This document shows positions 1 to 9,301 of a DNA stretch of 64,000 nt, in pieces. A program made the position numbers and the translations under genes. Source of the stretch: Candidatus Mcinerneyibacterium aminivorans (lineage in GTDB: Bacteria > Macinerneyibacteriota > Macinerneyibacteria > Macinerneyibacteriales > Macinerneyibacteriaceae). Where the stretch lies: positions 1 to 64,000 of the forward strand of contig VSIX01000029.1 of assembly GCA_008086245.1 (NCBI GenBank), written 5' to 3'. Below the pieces are notes generated by a model. That model saw nothing but the letters and a program-made list of their open reading frames with translations. It was not told the origin of the DNA and did no database searches. Position 1 is the first letter of the stretch, and every line of letters starts with the position of its first letter.

Positions 1-29
1 ATACTTATACTTATACTTATACTTATACT
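1..29. repeat. Tandem hexanucleotide repeat (ATACTT)n
   Basis: The unit ATACTT is repeated almost five times without interruption and runs off the left edge of the window, so the full copy number is unknown. It lies just before a terminator hairpin, so it is probably in the 3' end or untranslated region of a gene to the left. Confidence 0.85.
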
Positions 30-53
30 AAAAATAGCATTAGCTATTTTTTT
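30..53 (+). terminator. Rho-independent terminator of a gene left of the window
   Basis: AAAAATAGC (30-38) pairs perfectly with GCTATTTTT (43-51) across a four-base loop, and the T run continues to 53. It separates an unseen upstream gene from the promoter at 69-96. Confidence 0.7.
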
Positions 54-68
54 CTATCACAGACGTTA

Positions 69-96
69 TTGATTTATATAAAAAATACATTATAAT
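69..96 (+). promoter_or_regulatory. Sigma70-type promoter for the giant GGDEF protein
   Basis: TTGATT (69-74), 16-base spacer, TATAAT (91-96). A GAGAGGTGAG ribosome site and the ATG at 125 follow about 30 bases downstream. Confidence 0.6.
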
Positions 97-124
97 AAAT
101 GTATAAATAAAGAGAGGTGAGTTA

Positions 125-3100
125 ATGAAACTTGTTAATGACCGTTATTTGCTAATAAAAAAATTGGAAACCCCATATGACTTTAATATTTATTATTCAA
201 AGGATAAATTCAAGAATCAATCGGTACAGGTTCGATTGATTGATGATGATAAATTTAATGAAAAATATCAAAGTAATTACCAAAAATTAAATCTTGTCGA
301 GCATCCTTATCTGATAAAATATTATAATTTTGAAAATATATGGTTCGTTGATGGTCAGATATCTCATACTAATTACAATGCTCTTGTCAGCGAATATTTC
401 GAGCATGATTTAGATGATTTTATCAAAGACGGTAAAGACCAGAAGAAAATTGTTAATTATTTAAATCAGTTTTTTACTGCCTTTTTTTATTTATTTAAAA
501 ATAATATATATATAGATAGTATAAATTTGAATTTAATTAAAATATTTGATAATAAAATTAAAATCGATCTGATTAATGCTGACATCAAGGACCAAAATTC
601 TGCAGACGATCTTTTAAATCTTATAGATTGTGTTGTCGACAATATTGAAAAAAAACTGGACATTGAAGAAAAGAATTTACAGAATTATCTTAATATTCTT
701 AAAAACAATAAAAAAGAAAATATTCTAAATTTGTTAAATACTTTAGAAAGTGAAAATTTTTATAAACTGGATAAATTCAATTATATATTTTTGAAAGAAA
801 AATGGACCTCAAAGGAAGTTGGTCTGGATATACATCTGAATATATTGAAGGATCTTTACTACTATCAGGCTAAGAGGAACTCTAAAATTTGTTTCATGTT
901 TTTTGGTCCCGAGGATTCCCAGAAATCGATTTTAATAGAGGATTTTTTAAATTATCTAAAATTTGAAAAGTATTTAAAACTTGAAATAATAATGCAGAAC
1001 TTCCACGATTTTTTAAAGTATTTATTTGATTGTTTGAAGCATTATAAACTTAGAGAAGATCTCAATAAAAAAATTAAATCGTTGTTTCAAAAGTATTATG
1101 ATACCCTTGATGATAGTTTCCTCCTTAAACTTCAGGATACTCTGATCAAGCTCCTTTTTGATTTCTCTCTGACCAAGAAGGTGGTTCTTCATATTAAAAA
1201 TATAGTTGGAATTGATGATAGAATAATAAAATTTATAAATTTAATACTTCATATATCTATGGAGGGGAACATTGTATTAATATTTGATGGAGGAATTGAA
1301 AAATCAAGGTTTAATGTTTTTTATAAAAAACCTAAATTTGTACTGGTAACCAAAGAATATCCAAAACTTGAAGAAGCAGAAAAAAAGAAGATTCTGGAAA
1401 ATATTCTTTTAAAAGATTGCAATTATGGAGATATACTGGAGCTTATTGATAAATACGATTTGGATAATGCTTATTCTATTGTAAATTTTGTTGAAAATAT
1501 TTATGAAAATAACTATTTAAAATTGGATACAATAAACAGTGAAGTTACGATTAAATATGAAGAAATTGACAAGAATAGAGATGAAATTCTCCAGAATGAT
1601 GTTCTTGTTAAATGCATACAGTATTTACGTGAAGAAGAAAAAGAACTTTTATGGTATTTAGCGAATACGCATACTTTACTAACATTAAAAGATTTTGTAA
1701 ACCTGCTAGATATGGAACGTGATGAGGTTCTTGAATATCTGGGAACATTACGAATTCATGCATATGTGGAAGAAATCTGGGAAGATGAAAGTAATCCATA
1801 TTATAAAATTGTAAATGAAGATGTTAAAAAATATTTTCAAAATATTGAAAATGATATAAGTAGAAAATATAGAAGAAACTTTATAAAATTTTTGAACAGA
1901 AACAATGAAAACCCCAAATTCTTGGTTAATTTAATAATGCTTTTATACGAAGAAGATTATAAATATACTGCTGTATACTATTTGTTTAATCTTGTGAAAA
2001 ATTTTGTTCTTATTTCAGAAGATTATAAAAAACTATTTAAAATTGCAGAGAAGTTGCTTGATTTTCCGACAAGTACTAATCTAAGGTGGAAAATTCGCTG
2101 GGCATATCTGAATATCTTAAAAATGCTTGATGAAAAGGAGAAATTGTCTTCATATCTCGATAGATTATTTGAAGAATATTCCGAAAATCCATCTAAAACA
2201 CATGATATAGAAAACTGGTATGTAATTGCTTATTATTATCTAAATTACTATGATGGTGAAAAAGTAAATGTAAATAAAATTAAACAAATATTAAATGTAA
2301 TTAATAAAAGTGAAGATGCAAACAAGAAGCAATACCTGGGAAAAATATTACAATTTTTTATTGTTGAAAATAATGAACAGAAAAAAAGATTAACGGATGA
2401 AATTCTCAAGTTAAAAGATACCGGGTTATCATTGACAATTGAAATGAATGCAAAATTTTTTGTTTTCAAATATATTTTTGATGAGGGTGATTATGATAAA
2501 ATTGAAAGTTATGAAGAAGAACTTGTAGAATATTTCGAAAAATATGATAATGGAGAATTCGATGTAGGAAAAATAATAAAAGCGTTTTATTTGCGTATGG
2601 GAAATTTCAAGCTTGATGAAGGTGATGCAGAGAAAGCTCTTGATTATTACAACAGAGCCATGGTATATGCAAAACAAAATAGAGATTATAAGTTTATAAT
2701 AAAGCTTCAGAATAATATAGCGGCAGCAAAATATTATATTGGGGAAAATGATAAGGAAATAATTTCTGAATTAAAAAAAGCCGTGTCACTTGGTAGAGAA
2801 ATTGGCGAGCATGAAAATATCGTTGTTGCACAGGCAAATTTATCAGATTATAATGCTATGAATTTTTATTATAAGGAAGCCTACAGGTATATACAGAATG
2901 CACTAGAGCATGTGGATAAAGAGAAACATAAAACGGATTATTATATTGTTCTTGGGCAGTACATAGAATTATTATTAAGTTTGGGAGCATATGACAAAGC
3001 GGATGAAATCAGAAATGAATACAAAAAAGTTACTGAAGAAAAACAGTCATGGTATTATGTTGTTTCAAATGATTTAATGGCCGGAAAGATAGAGTTTTAT

Positions 3101-5179
3101 AAGGAGAATTTTGATAAATCTCAAAAATACCTTGAAGAATATCTTCAAAAACTTAAGCAGCACCATCTTTTTAATTATGATTATGTTAAAGCCACTCTTT
3201 TTCTTATAGATATTAATCTAAATAAAGGTAAAAAGACCAAAGCAAGAAATTTATACAATGAAGTTAAAGATATTATCAGGGAAAACAAAATAGACCTTGG
3301 TGATATTGAGCTGGAGATCTATGATGTTTATTTTATTCAAAATTTGCAAAATAAAATTGAGAAGCTTGAAAATATTTTAAATAGAAATAAGAGAAAAAAA
3401 AGAAATAAAAATATTTTAAAAGTTCTTATCCTTCTCTCGGAATGCTACGAAGAAAAAGAGTTTAGGTATCGATTGTATGAGATATACAGTGAAATACTAT
3501 TTTTTGAACAGCAGATAAAAACAAATTTTCCAAAAAAATTCGTGCAGAATTATCAGCAAAACTTCTATATAAAAAAGATCAAAAAGAGGAAAAAAGCTCT
3601 TTCCAGTCATATTAATATCCCGCTTTCTGAAATAAATTTTAATCAAATTACGGATAAGTGGTTAAAATATTACAAAAATAATATAACAAATTTCTTCAAT
3701 ATTAATATGCGAAAACTAATTAACAACTGGGTTTATAGCCTTTCAAAGTCCGAAGAATTAAAAAAACTGGTGCTACGATATATAATGGATATTTCGAATG
3801 CGGATAGAGCTGCAATATTTGTTAAAAATTATGAAAATGAATACAGACCGGTTCAGGTGATTGAAAATAAGAATATTTATGAGAAAGATGAATTTAAATA
3901 TAATCTTCTAAATTCAAAAATTAAAAATGTTAACAAGTTATTCGTTAAATCATATGATAGTTTTTCCTCCGAAATAGTAAAAGCGGGAATTTTTCCAATA
4001 GTGCACCATTCTTTTAGCTTTAGAATTAAAGAGGAAGAAGAGAGAAGAATGGATTTTAATACTTTAAATGAGTTTTTTGAAGCAATAATTTATGTAGATA
4101 CGAAAAACTATTGTAATTATTTGAACGAAGACCTCAACGAATACATCTTTCCTATAGTCCAATACTTAAACCTCCTCTTTAATTTTGAAGAAGTGCAGGA
4201 GGATATAATAAGATGTCCCCTTACAAATGTATTTACAAGAAGTTATTTTTTAAAGGAGCTTGAAGAGGTTGTTAATAAAAGAAAAAGCAATAAAACTATT
4301 GGACTTTTAATAATAGATGTTGATGATTTAAAAGTGATTAATAGAAAATATGGAAATGAAATAGGGGATAAAGTGCTGGAAACTATCGCTGGTATTTTAA
4401 CTAAAAATAGACGTGCTTATGATATTATTGGAAGGTATATGGGAGATGAGTTTATAGTATCTTTCATGAATATTTCTAAAAATGAACTCTATGAAAAGGC
4501 AGAGATTATAAAAGATAAAATTGATAAAAACAATCTTTTTTCAAAATATGAGGTTGATGTAAGTATCGGACTTTCCTTTATACCGGACCATGGAGAAAAA
4601 GTTGAGCTGGTTATATCAAAAGCAATAGCTTCCATGATTAAAGCTAAATCTAAAAAAAGTAAAATTGCTCTATGGGAAGATAATTACGGACTTTATAGGG
4701 GCAAACATGATATTCTAGCCGGAATTATTAATAAGGATATTAGTAGTTCTGAAAGAATTATCAGAAATATTACTGAAATAATTATGATGGCCCCATCATC
4801 ATTTAAAGATTTTTCCAGTGAAGTTGAAACAATACTTTCAAGATTATTTAAATATAAATATTCCTATATAAAAATAAAATGCGGCAATGATGAATTTATC
4901 CACAGAGATAATGAAATTCAAATAATTAATGAAAATCTCAAAAATTCCAGGAAAAAAAATGATTCTTTAATTTCTTTAAACTGGAATTATGAAAATAATG
5001 AGGATGAGTTATACACCGATTTGGTTAGAAAGAGGGACTATAATAATATAGAATTAACTATTTATTTATCTTCTTCGATGGAAGAATATGAGTACAACCA
5101 TAATGATGCCAATCTTTTAAATATAATTAGCAAAATTTTGGTCGGACATCTTTTCTACATGTATTATAAAAAGAAATAA
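125..5179 (+). CDS. Giant signalling protein: pseudokinase - degenerate ATPase - TPR-like - GAF-like - GGDEF
   Basis: 1684 residues without signal peptide or membrane segment. Residues 1-200 have the outline of a Ser/Thr kinase (HPYLIKYYNF; then a catalytic-loop equivalent IYIDSINLNLIKIF) but lack the glycine loop, the HRD motif and DFG (DLI instead). At 261-268 the Walker A site reads GPEDSQKS, with Gln in place of the last Gly, and the expected Walker B strand (VVLHIKNI) has no acidic residue. Residues about 600-1130 are helical, TPR-like. A GAF-like region covers about 1240-1360. The GGDEF domain runs from about 1363 to 1535 with signature MGDEF (1439-1443) and an RxxD inhibitory-site motif (RAYD) five residues upstream, followed by a 150-residue tail. 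The layout resembles large kinase/AAA/GAF regulators whose output is a diguanylate cyclase. Cyclase activity is likely but unproven, since the first Gly of the signature is Met. Likely role: sensing scaffold controlling c-di-GMP. Confidence 0.75.
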   Translation: MKLVNDRYLLIKKLETPYDFNIYYSKDKFKNQSVQVRLIDDDKFNEKYQSNYQKLNLVEHPYLIKYYNFENIWFVDGQISHTNYNALVSEYFEHDLDDFIKDGKDQKKIVNYLNQFFTAFFYLFKNNIYIDSINLNLIKIFDNKIKIDLINADIKDQNSADDLLNLIDCVVDNIEKKLDIEEKNLQNYLNILKNNKKENILNLLNTLESENFYKLDKFNYIFLKEKWTSKEVGLDIHLNILKDLYYYQAKRNSKICFMFFGPEDSQKSILIEDFLNYLKFEKYLKLEIIMQNFHDFLKYLFDCLKHYKLREDLNKKIKSLFQKYYDTLDDSFLLKLQDTLIKLLFDFSLTKKVVLHIKNIVGIDDRIIKFINLILHISMEGNIVLIFDGGIEKSRFNVFYKKPKFVLVTKEYPKLEEAEKKKILENILLKDCNYGDILELIDKYDLDNAYSIVNFVENIYENNYLKLDTINSEVTIKYEEIDKNRDEILQNDVLVKCIQYLREEEKELLWYLANTHTLLTLKDFVNLLDMERDEVLEYLGTLRIHAYVEEIWEDESNPYYKIVNEDVKKYFQNIENDISRKYRRNFIKFLNRNNENPKFLVNLIMLLYEEDYKYTAVYYLFNLVKNFVLISEDYKKLFKIAEKLLDFPTSTNLRWKIRWAYLNILKMLDEKEKLSSYLDRLFEEYSENPSKTHDIENWYVIAYYYLNYYDGEKVNVNKIKQILNVINKSEDANKKQYLGKILQFFIVENNEQKKRLTDEILKLKDTGLSLTIEMNAKFFVFKYIFDEGDYDKIESYEEELVEYFEKYDNGEFDVGKIIKAFYLRMGNFKLDEGDAEKALDYYNRAMVYAKQNRDYKFIIKLQNNIAAAKYYIGENDKEIISELKKAVSLGREIGEHENIVVAQANLSDYNAMNFYYKEAYRYIQNALEHVDKEKHKTDYYIVLGQYIELLLSLGAYDKADEIRNEYKKVTEEKQSWYYVVSNDLMAGKIEFYKENFDKSQKYLEEYLQKLKQHHLFNYDYVKATLFLIDINLNKGKKTKARNLYNEVKDIIRENKIDLGDIELEIYDVYFIQNLQNKIEKLENILNRNKRKKRNKNILKVLILLSECYEEKEFRYRLYEIYSEILFFEQQIKTNFPKKFVQNYQQNFYIKKIKKRKKALSSHINIPLSEINFNQITDKWLKYYKNNITNFFNINMRKLINNWVYSLSKSEELKKLVLRYIMDISNADRAAIFVKNYENEYRPVQVIENKNIYEKDEFKYNLLNSKIKNVNKLFVKSYDSFSSEIVKAGIFPIVHHSFSFRIKEEEERRMDFNTLNEFFEAIIYVDTKNYCNYLNEDLNEYIFPIVQYLNLLFNFEEVQEDIIRCPLTNVFTRSYFLKELEEVVNKRKSNKTIGLLIIDVDDLKVINRKYGNEIGDKVLETIAGILTKNRRAYDIIGRYMGDEFIVSFMNISKNELYEKAEIIKDKIDKNNLFSKYEVDVSIGLSFIPDHGEKVELVISKAIASMIKAKSKKSKIALWEDNYGLYRGKHDILAGIINKDISSSERIIRNITEIIMMAPSSFKDFSSEVETILSRLFKYKYSYIKIKCGNDEFIHRDNEIQIINENLKNSRKKNDSLISLNWNYENNEDELYTDLVRKRDYNNIELTIYLSSSMEEYEYNHNDANLLNIISKILVGHLFYMYYKKK

Positions 5180-5273
5180 TCAAATATTTTGCCAAATATT
5201 GATTTTTTCCTTTACTTATCAAATATTATTTATTAAGTTTTCCTTAGAAATTAATAAAAAGAGGGATATTATA

Positions 5274-5681
5274 ATGGAAATTATAGGAAAGATTAAAAAA
5301 ATAAAAAATAATAAATACCATATAAAAACACTACCTTCTGAAAAATGCAGTGATTGTAATGTGTGTGAAGCAGAACAAAACATCTGGCTGGAAACAAAAC
5401 ATTATAAAAAAAAATATGAAATTGGTGATACCGTGAAAATAAAATACGATAAGAAATTTTCGTATTTAATTTTTTTAATTTATATTTTACCCGTAATGTT
5501 TTTGATAATAGGGGCTATAGTTTCCAGCTATCTTTTTGATAAAGAGATATATACCGTATTATCTGGTCTGATATTAATGGGAGCAGGTATTTTTATCGTA
5601 AGAAAAATTGATTTTAAATATAGAAGGAAATTCATACCAGAAATTGAAGAATATGAATTTGAAGATAAAGAGGTGATTTAA
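5274..5681 (+). CDS. RseC/MucC-like membrane protein
   Basis: 135 residues from the ATG at 5274, chosen because GAGGG precedes it; the open frame extends 25 codons further upstream without a ribosome site. The N-terminal part holds a cysteine cluster (CSDCNVC) as in the RseC/MucC family of envelope redox proteins, then a GDTVKI strand and two membrane segments at about 64-84 and 89-107. RseC proteins influence sigmaE signalling or reduce SoxR, often with Rnf complexes; neither partner is in the window. It directly abuts topA, whose TTG start follows this gene's stop codon, so the two are probably cotranscribed. Confidence 0.6.
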   Translation: MEIIGKIKKIKNNKYHIKTLPSEKCSDCNVCEAEQNIWLETKHYKKKYEIGDTVKIKYDKKFSYLIFLIYILPVMFLIIGAIVSSYLFDKEIYTVLSGLILMGAGIFIVRKIDFKYRRKFIPEIEEYEFEDKEVI

Positions 5682-7889
5682 TTGAAAGGACTAATAGTTG
5701 TAGAATCCCCTACAAAGGTAAAAACTATTAAAAAGTTTGTGGGGAAAAAATATGAAGTATTAGCAACCAAGGGACATGTAAGGGATTTGCCAAAATCAAA
5801 ATTGGGTATTGATTTGGATAATTTCGAACCTAAATATGTTACCATAAGAGGTAAAGGCAAGGTTCTAAAAAATATAGAAAAAAAAGCGAAGAATAAGGAT
5901 CTGGTTGTTTTGGCAACAGACCCCGATAGAGAGGGTGAAGCAATTGCGTATCATGTCAAACAGAGAGTTGATAAAAAAATAGATAAAGTAGATGTGAAAA
6001 GGGCAAAAATAACAGAAATAACACAGAATGGAGTTAAGCAGGCACTGGATTCCTTAAGTGATATTGATATTAATATGTACAGATCTCAGCAAACAAGAAG
6101 AATGCTGGATAGACTTGTTGGATATAAAATTAGTCCAATCCTCTGGAAGATATTTTATAAGGGATTATCAGCAGGAAGAGTTCAGTCAGTGGCATTGCGA
6201 ATACTTGAAGAAAGAGAAAGGAAGATATTAAATTTCGTTCCACAAAAATACTGGCTATTTTATTTGTTAAAGGATCCTATAAAAGCCAAACTGTATAAAA
6301 TATCCAATAAGAGAATAAAAAAAGTTAAATCTGAAGAAAAAAGAGATGAAATCAAAAATGATTTAAATAAAAATGACTACTTTATTGATAAAATTAAACA
6401 CAACATAAAAACAAAATATCCTAAACCTCCTTTTAAAACAAGTTCCCTGCAAAGGTGGGCATACAATATATACAGATTTTCGGCGAAAAAAACAATGGTA
6501 ATTGCACAGCAGCTTTATGAAGGAATAGATCTTAAAGAGGGAACTGAAGGACTAATTACATACATGCGTACTGATTCTCATAGGATTTCAAAGGATGCAT
6601 TAAAAAATGCAAGAAGATTTATTAAAGAAAATATCGGAGATAAGCATCTTCCCAAAAAACCGAAATACTATACTAAAAAATCCAAAGGGAAAGTTCAGGA
6701 TGCTCATGAGGCTATTCGACCCACAAATGTAAATTATAAACCGGAAAAAATAAAAAAATATTTAAGTAAAGATCAGTATAAGTTATATAAATTAATCTGG
6801 GACCGGTTTGTTTCATGTCAGATGGTCTCATCAAAATATGATAAATACCAGTTAATTATAAAAAATGGTAAATATAGTTTTAGATCTCAATATCAAAAAT
6901 TAAAATTTCCAGGATTTGAAAAGGTGTACAGGTATGATTTAAAGGAGGAAAAAGAACTGAATTTTAAAGATCTCAATGAGGGAGATAAGTTTGAGTATGA
7001 TAAGCTTGATATTGAAGAAAAAGAAACAAATCCCCCTCCAAGATATACAGATGCTTCCTTAGTAAAAAAACTAGAAAAGCTGGGAATAGGCAGACCTTCT
7101 ACTTATGCATCGATAATATCAGTTTTACTTAGAAGGAAATATACTGTTAGATATGGGCGTAAATTAAAGGTAACAGAACTTGGTCTTATAATTAGCAAAT
7201 ATCTAAAAAAATTATTTCCAAGGATAATGGATTATCAGTTTACCAGCGATATGGAGGATAAACTGGATCAAATAGAGGAGGGAAATGCTGAATATAAAAG
7301 AATTTTAACCGAATTCTATAAAAAATTAAAAAAATGGATTGAAAAAGCCGATAATAAAACAGCTAAATTAAAGGAAGAAGTTGAAACTATTACCGATATA
7401 AAATGTGATCAATGCTCCAAACCAATGAAAATAAAATGGGGAAGAAATGGAAAATTTTTGGCATGTACCGGTTACCCGGACTGTAAAAACACCAAGGATT
7501 TTGAAAAAAAAGATGGTAAAATTGTAGTAAATGAGGGAAATATATATAAAGATAAAAAGTGTCCGAAATGCGGTGGAAATCTGCTAATTAAATATGGAAG
7601 ATACGGAAAATTTCTGGCCTGTGAAAATTATCCGGAATGTAAACATACCGAAAATTATGTTGAAAAAGTCGGTATAGACTGTCCAAAATGTGAAGATGGT
7701 GATATAATTGTAAAAAGGTCGAAAAAGAGGAGAAAGAAATTCTATGGCTGCAGTAATTATCCGGATTGCGATTATGTAAGCTGGTATGAACCTGTTGATA
7801 AAAAATGTCCGAAATGCGAAAAATTACTCTATAAGAAAAAAAACAAATTAGTTTGTTTAAATAAAGAATGTGATTATGAAAAGGATTAA
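5682..7889 (+). CDS. topA: DNA topoisomerase I (type IA)
   Basis: 735 residues, TTG start preceded by GAGGTGA at the end of the previous gene. Relaxes negative supercoils by transient single-strand breakage. The TOPRIM domain opens with VVESPTKVKTI and carries the acidic triad TDPDREGE (Asp80, Asp82, Glu84). The nucleophile is Tyr294 in GLITYMRTDS. The C-terminus has four zinc-ribbon repeats, three with clear CPxC...C(x)nYP(D/E)C patterns and a fourth shorter one at the end. Full length for the family. It overlaps xerC by 14 bases; topA-xerC-hslV is a conserved order in Firmicutes. Confidence 0.97.
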   Translation: MKGLIVVESPTKVKTIKKFVGKKYEVLATKGHVRDLPKSKLGIDLDNFEPKYVTIRGKGKVLKNIEKKAKNKDLVVLATDPDREGEAIAYHVKQRVDKKIDKVDVKRAKITEITQNGVKQALDSLSDIDINMYRSQQTRRMLDRLVGYKISPILWKIFYKGLSAGRVQSVALRILEERERKILNFVPQKYWLFYLLKDPIKAKLYKISNKRIKKVKSEEKRDEIKNDLNKNDYFIDKIKHNIKTKYPKPPFKTSSLQRWAYNIYRFSAKKTMVIAQQLYEGIDLKEGTEGLITYMRTDSHRISKDALKNARRFIKENIGDKHLPKKPKYYTKKSKGKVQDAHEAIRPTNVNYKPEKIKKYLSKDQYKLYKLIWDRFVSCQMVSSKYDKYQLIIKNGKYSFRSQYQKLKFPGFEKVYRYDLKEEKELNFKDLNEGDKFEYDKLDIEEKETNPPPRYTDASLVKKLEKLGIGRPSTYASIISVLLRRKYTVRYGRKLKVTELGLIISKYLKKLFPRIMDYQFTSDMEDKLDQIEEGNAEYKRILTEFYKKLKKWIEKADNKTAKLKEEVETITDIKCDQCSKPMKIKWGRNGKFLACTGYPDCKNTKDFEKKDGKIVVNEGNIYKDKKCPKCGGNLLIKYGRYGKFLACENYPECKHTENYVEKVGIDCPKCEDGDIIVKRSKKRRKKFYGCSNYPDCDYVSWYEPVDKKCPKCEKLLYKKKNKLVCLNKECDYEKD

Positions 7890-8754
7890 TAAGGAATATA
7901 TATTTAAGTATACTAAATACCTTGAAATAGAACGTAACTATTCCGGGCATACTATTGATTCTTACAAATCGGATTTAAAAGATTTTTTTAGCTATATAAA
8001 TAAACCCTCAGTTGATATCTCTGAAATAGATTTAAGAAAATATATTGAATATCTTTTTGATATTGACCGGGAGAGAACAACTATTAATAGAAAAATTTCA
8101 ACCCTCCGTAATTATTTTAATTTTTTAAAAAGAGAACAAATTATAAATGATAATCCGGCCAAAGACCTTGTTTCGGCTAAAACACGTAGGAAATTACCGG
8201 ATTTTTTAACTGCAGATGAAATAAATGATTTACTGGATAACATGAAAAATGATAACATTCTGGATCTAAGAAATAAATTAATTTTTGAGCTTTTATACGC
8301 TACGGGTATGAGGGTTAGTGAACTGGTAAATTTAAAAAAGAATAAAATTGATTTTTCAAATAATAGTATTAAAATATTAGGCAAGGGCCAGAAAGAAAGA
8401 ATAGTACCAATTAATTCGAGGTTGCTTAATTTAATTAAAAAATATTTCAATAGAAGAAACTATGAAGGTGAATTTTTATTATTATCGAATAATGGTAATA
8501 AACTGTATCCCAGAGACATAAGAAGAATTATAAAGAAAGTAATAAAAAATATGTCCATGATGAAAGATATAACCCCTCATACAATAAGACATTCTTTTGC
8601 AAGTCATTTATTAGAAAACGGAGCAGATTTAAGAATGGTTCAGGAGTTGCTGGGACATAGTTCTGTATCGACTACCCAAATATATACACATATTAGTATG
8701 GAGAAAATGAAAAAATACCATAAAAAATATCATCCAAGAGGTGATAGGAGGTAA
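7876..8754 (+). CDS. xerC: Tyrosine recombinase XerC/XerD family
   Basis: 292 residues from ATG 7876 (a GTG two codons earlier, at 7870, is the alternative). The N-terminal SAM-like DNA-binding domain is followed by a catalytic domain with Arg in YATGMRVSEL, Lys in GKGQKERIVP, HTIRHSFASHLL and the LGHSSVSTTQIYTHI block that supplies His and the nucleophilic Tyr. Length and motifs fit the chromosome-dimer resolvases. Position between topA and hslV matches xerC/codV of Bacillus, so I read it as a housekeeping recombinase rather than a phage integrase. A dif site is not visible nearby. Confidence 0.88.
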   Translation: MKRINKEYIFKYTKYLEIERNYSGHTIDSYKSDLKDFFSYINKPSVDISEIDLRKYIEYLFDIDRERTTINRKISTLRNYFNFLKREQIINDNPAKDLVSAKTRRKLPDFLTADEINDLLDNMKNDNILDLRNKLIFELLYATGMRVSELVNLKKNKIDFSNNSIKILGKGQKERIVPINSRLLNLIKKYFNRRNYEGEFLLLSNNGNKLYPRDIRRIIKKVIKNMSMMKDITPHTIRHSFASHLLENGADLRMVQELLGHSSVSTTQIYTHISMEKMKKYHKKYHPRGDRR

Positions 8755-8757
8755 TTT

Positions 8758-9291
8758 ATGAAAAAATTTGAAGGAACAACCATATTGATGGTAAGAAAAA
8801 ATAAAATGGTTGCTCTGGGAGGAGACGGCCAGGTAACTTTAGGTGATGCAATGGTTAAAACTACTGCAAAGAAAATAAGAAGAGTAAAGGATAATATAGT
8901 TGTAGGTTTTGCCGGTAGTGTTGCTGATTCATTCGCACTTATGGAAAGATTTGAAAGCAAACTTAATAAATATCAAAGTAATTTAAGAAGAGCTTCTGTG
9001 GAGTTAGCTAAGGATTGGCGCTCTGATAAGTTTTTAAGAAAATTAGAAGCGATGATGATAGTTACCAACAAAGAAGAATCATTTATTTTATCCGGAGGCG
9101 GTGAAGTTATTGAAGATGAAGATGGAATTTTAGCTATAGGATCCGGAGGAAATTATGCCATGGCGGCTGCTAGAGCTCTCAAAAATAATACAGACATGAA
9201 TGCAGAGGAAATAGTTAAAAAATCCATGAAATTAGCCTCAGATATTTGTATTTATACGAATGATAGTATAGCCATTGAAGTAATTGAATGA
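8758..9291 (+). CDS. hslV: ATP-dependent protease peptidase subunit HslV (ClpQ)
   Basis: 177 residues with a strong GGAGG site three bases after the xerC stop. Proteasome-like Ntn hydrolase: the sequence starts MKKFEG then TTIL, so a six-residue propeptide must be removed to expose Thr7 as nucleophile. GGDGQVTLGD and TTAKKIRR supply the conserved Asp and Lys, and VGFAGSVADS is typical. The peptidase normally works only with the HslU unfoldase, but the following gene is rph, not hslU. Confidence 0.95.
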   Translation: MKKFEGTTILMVRKNKMVALGGDGQVTLGDAMVKTTAKKIRRVKDNIVVGFAGSVADSFALMERFESKLNKYQSNLRRASVELAKDWRSDKFLRKLEAMMIVTNKEESFILSGGGEVIEDEDGILAIGSGGNYAMAAARALKNNTDMNAEEIVKKSMKLASDICIYTNDSIAIEVIE

Positions 9292-9301
9292 GGAGGAAAC
9301 T

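Noticed and set aside
1-29. Hexamer repeats as the end of a CRISPR array
   Set aside because: The six-base units are contiguous, with no spacers.
125-1000. Active serine/threonine kinase
   Set aside because: Glycine loop, HRD and DFG motifs are not found in the translated sequence.
5180-5220. Terminator after the giant GGDEF gene
   Set aside because: Only a six-base AATATT self-complementary stem is possible before the T run; too weak to list with confidence.
7876-8754. Tyrosine recombinase as a phage or island integrase
   Set aside because: It sits in the conserved topA-xerC-hslV order, has housekeeping length, and no tRNA, attachment repeat or mobile genes are nearby.
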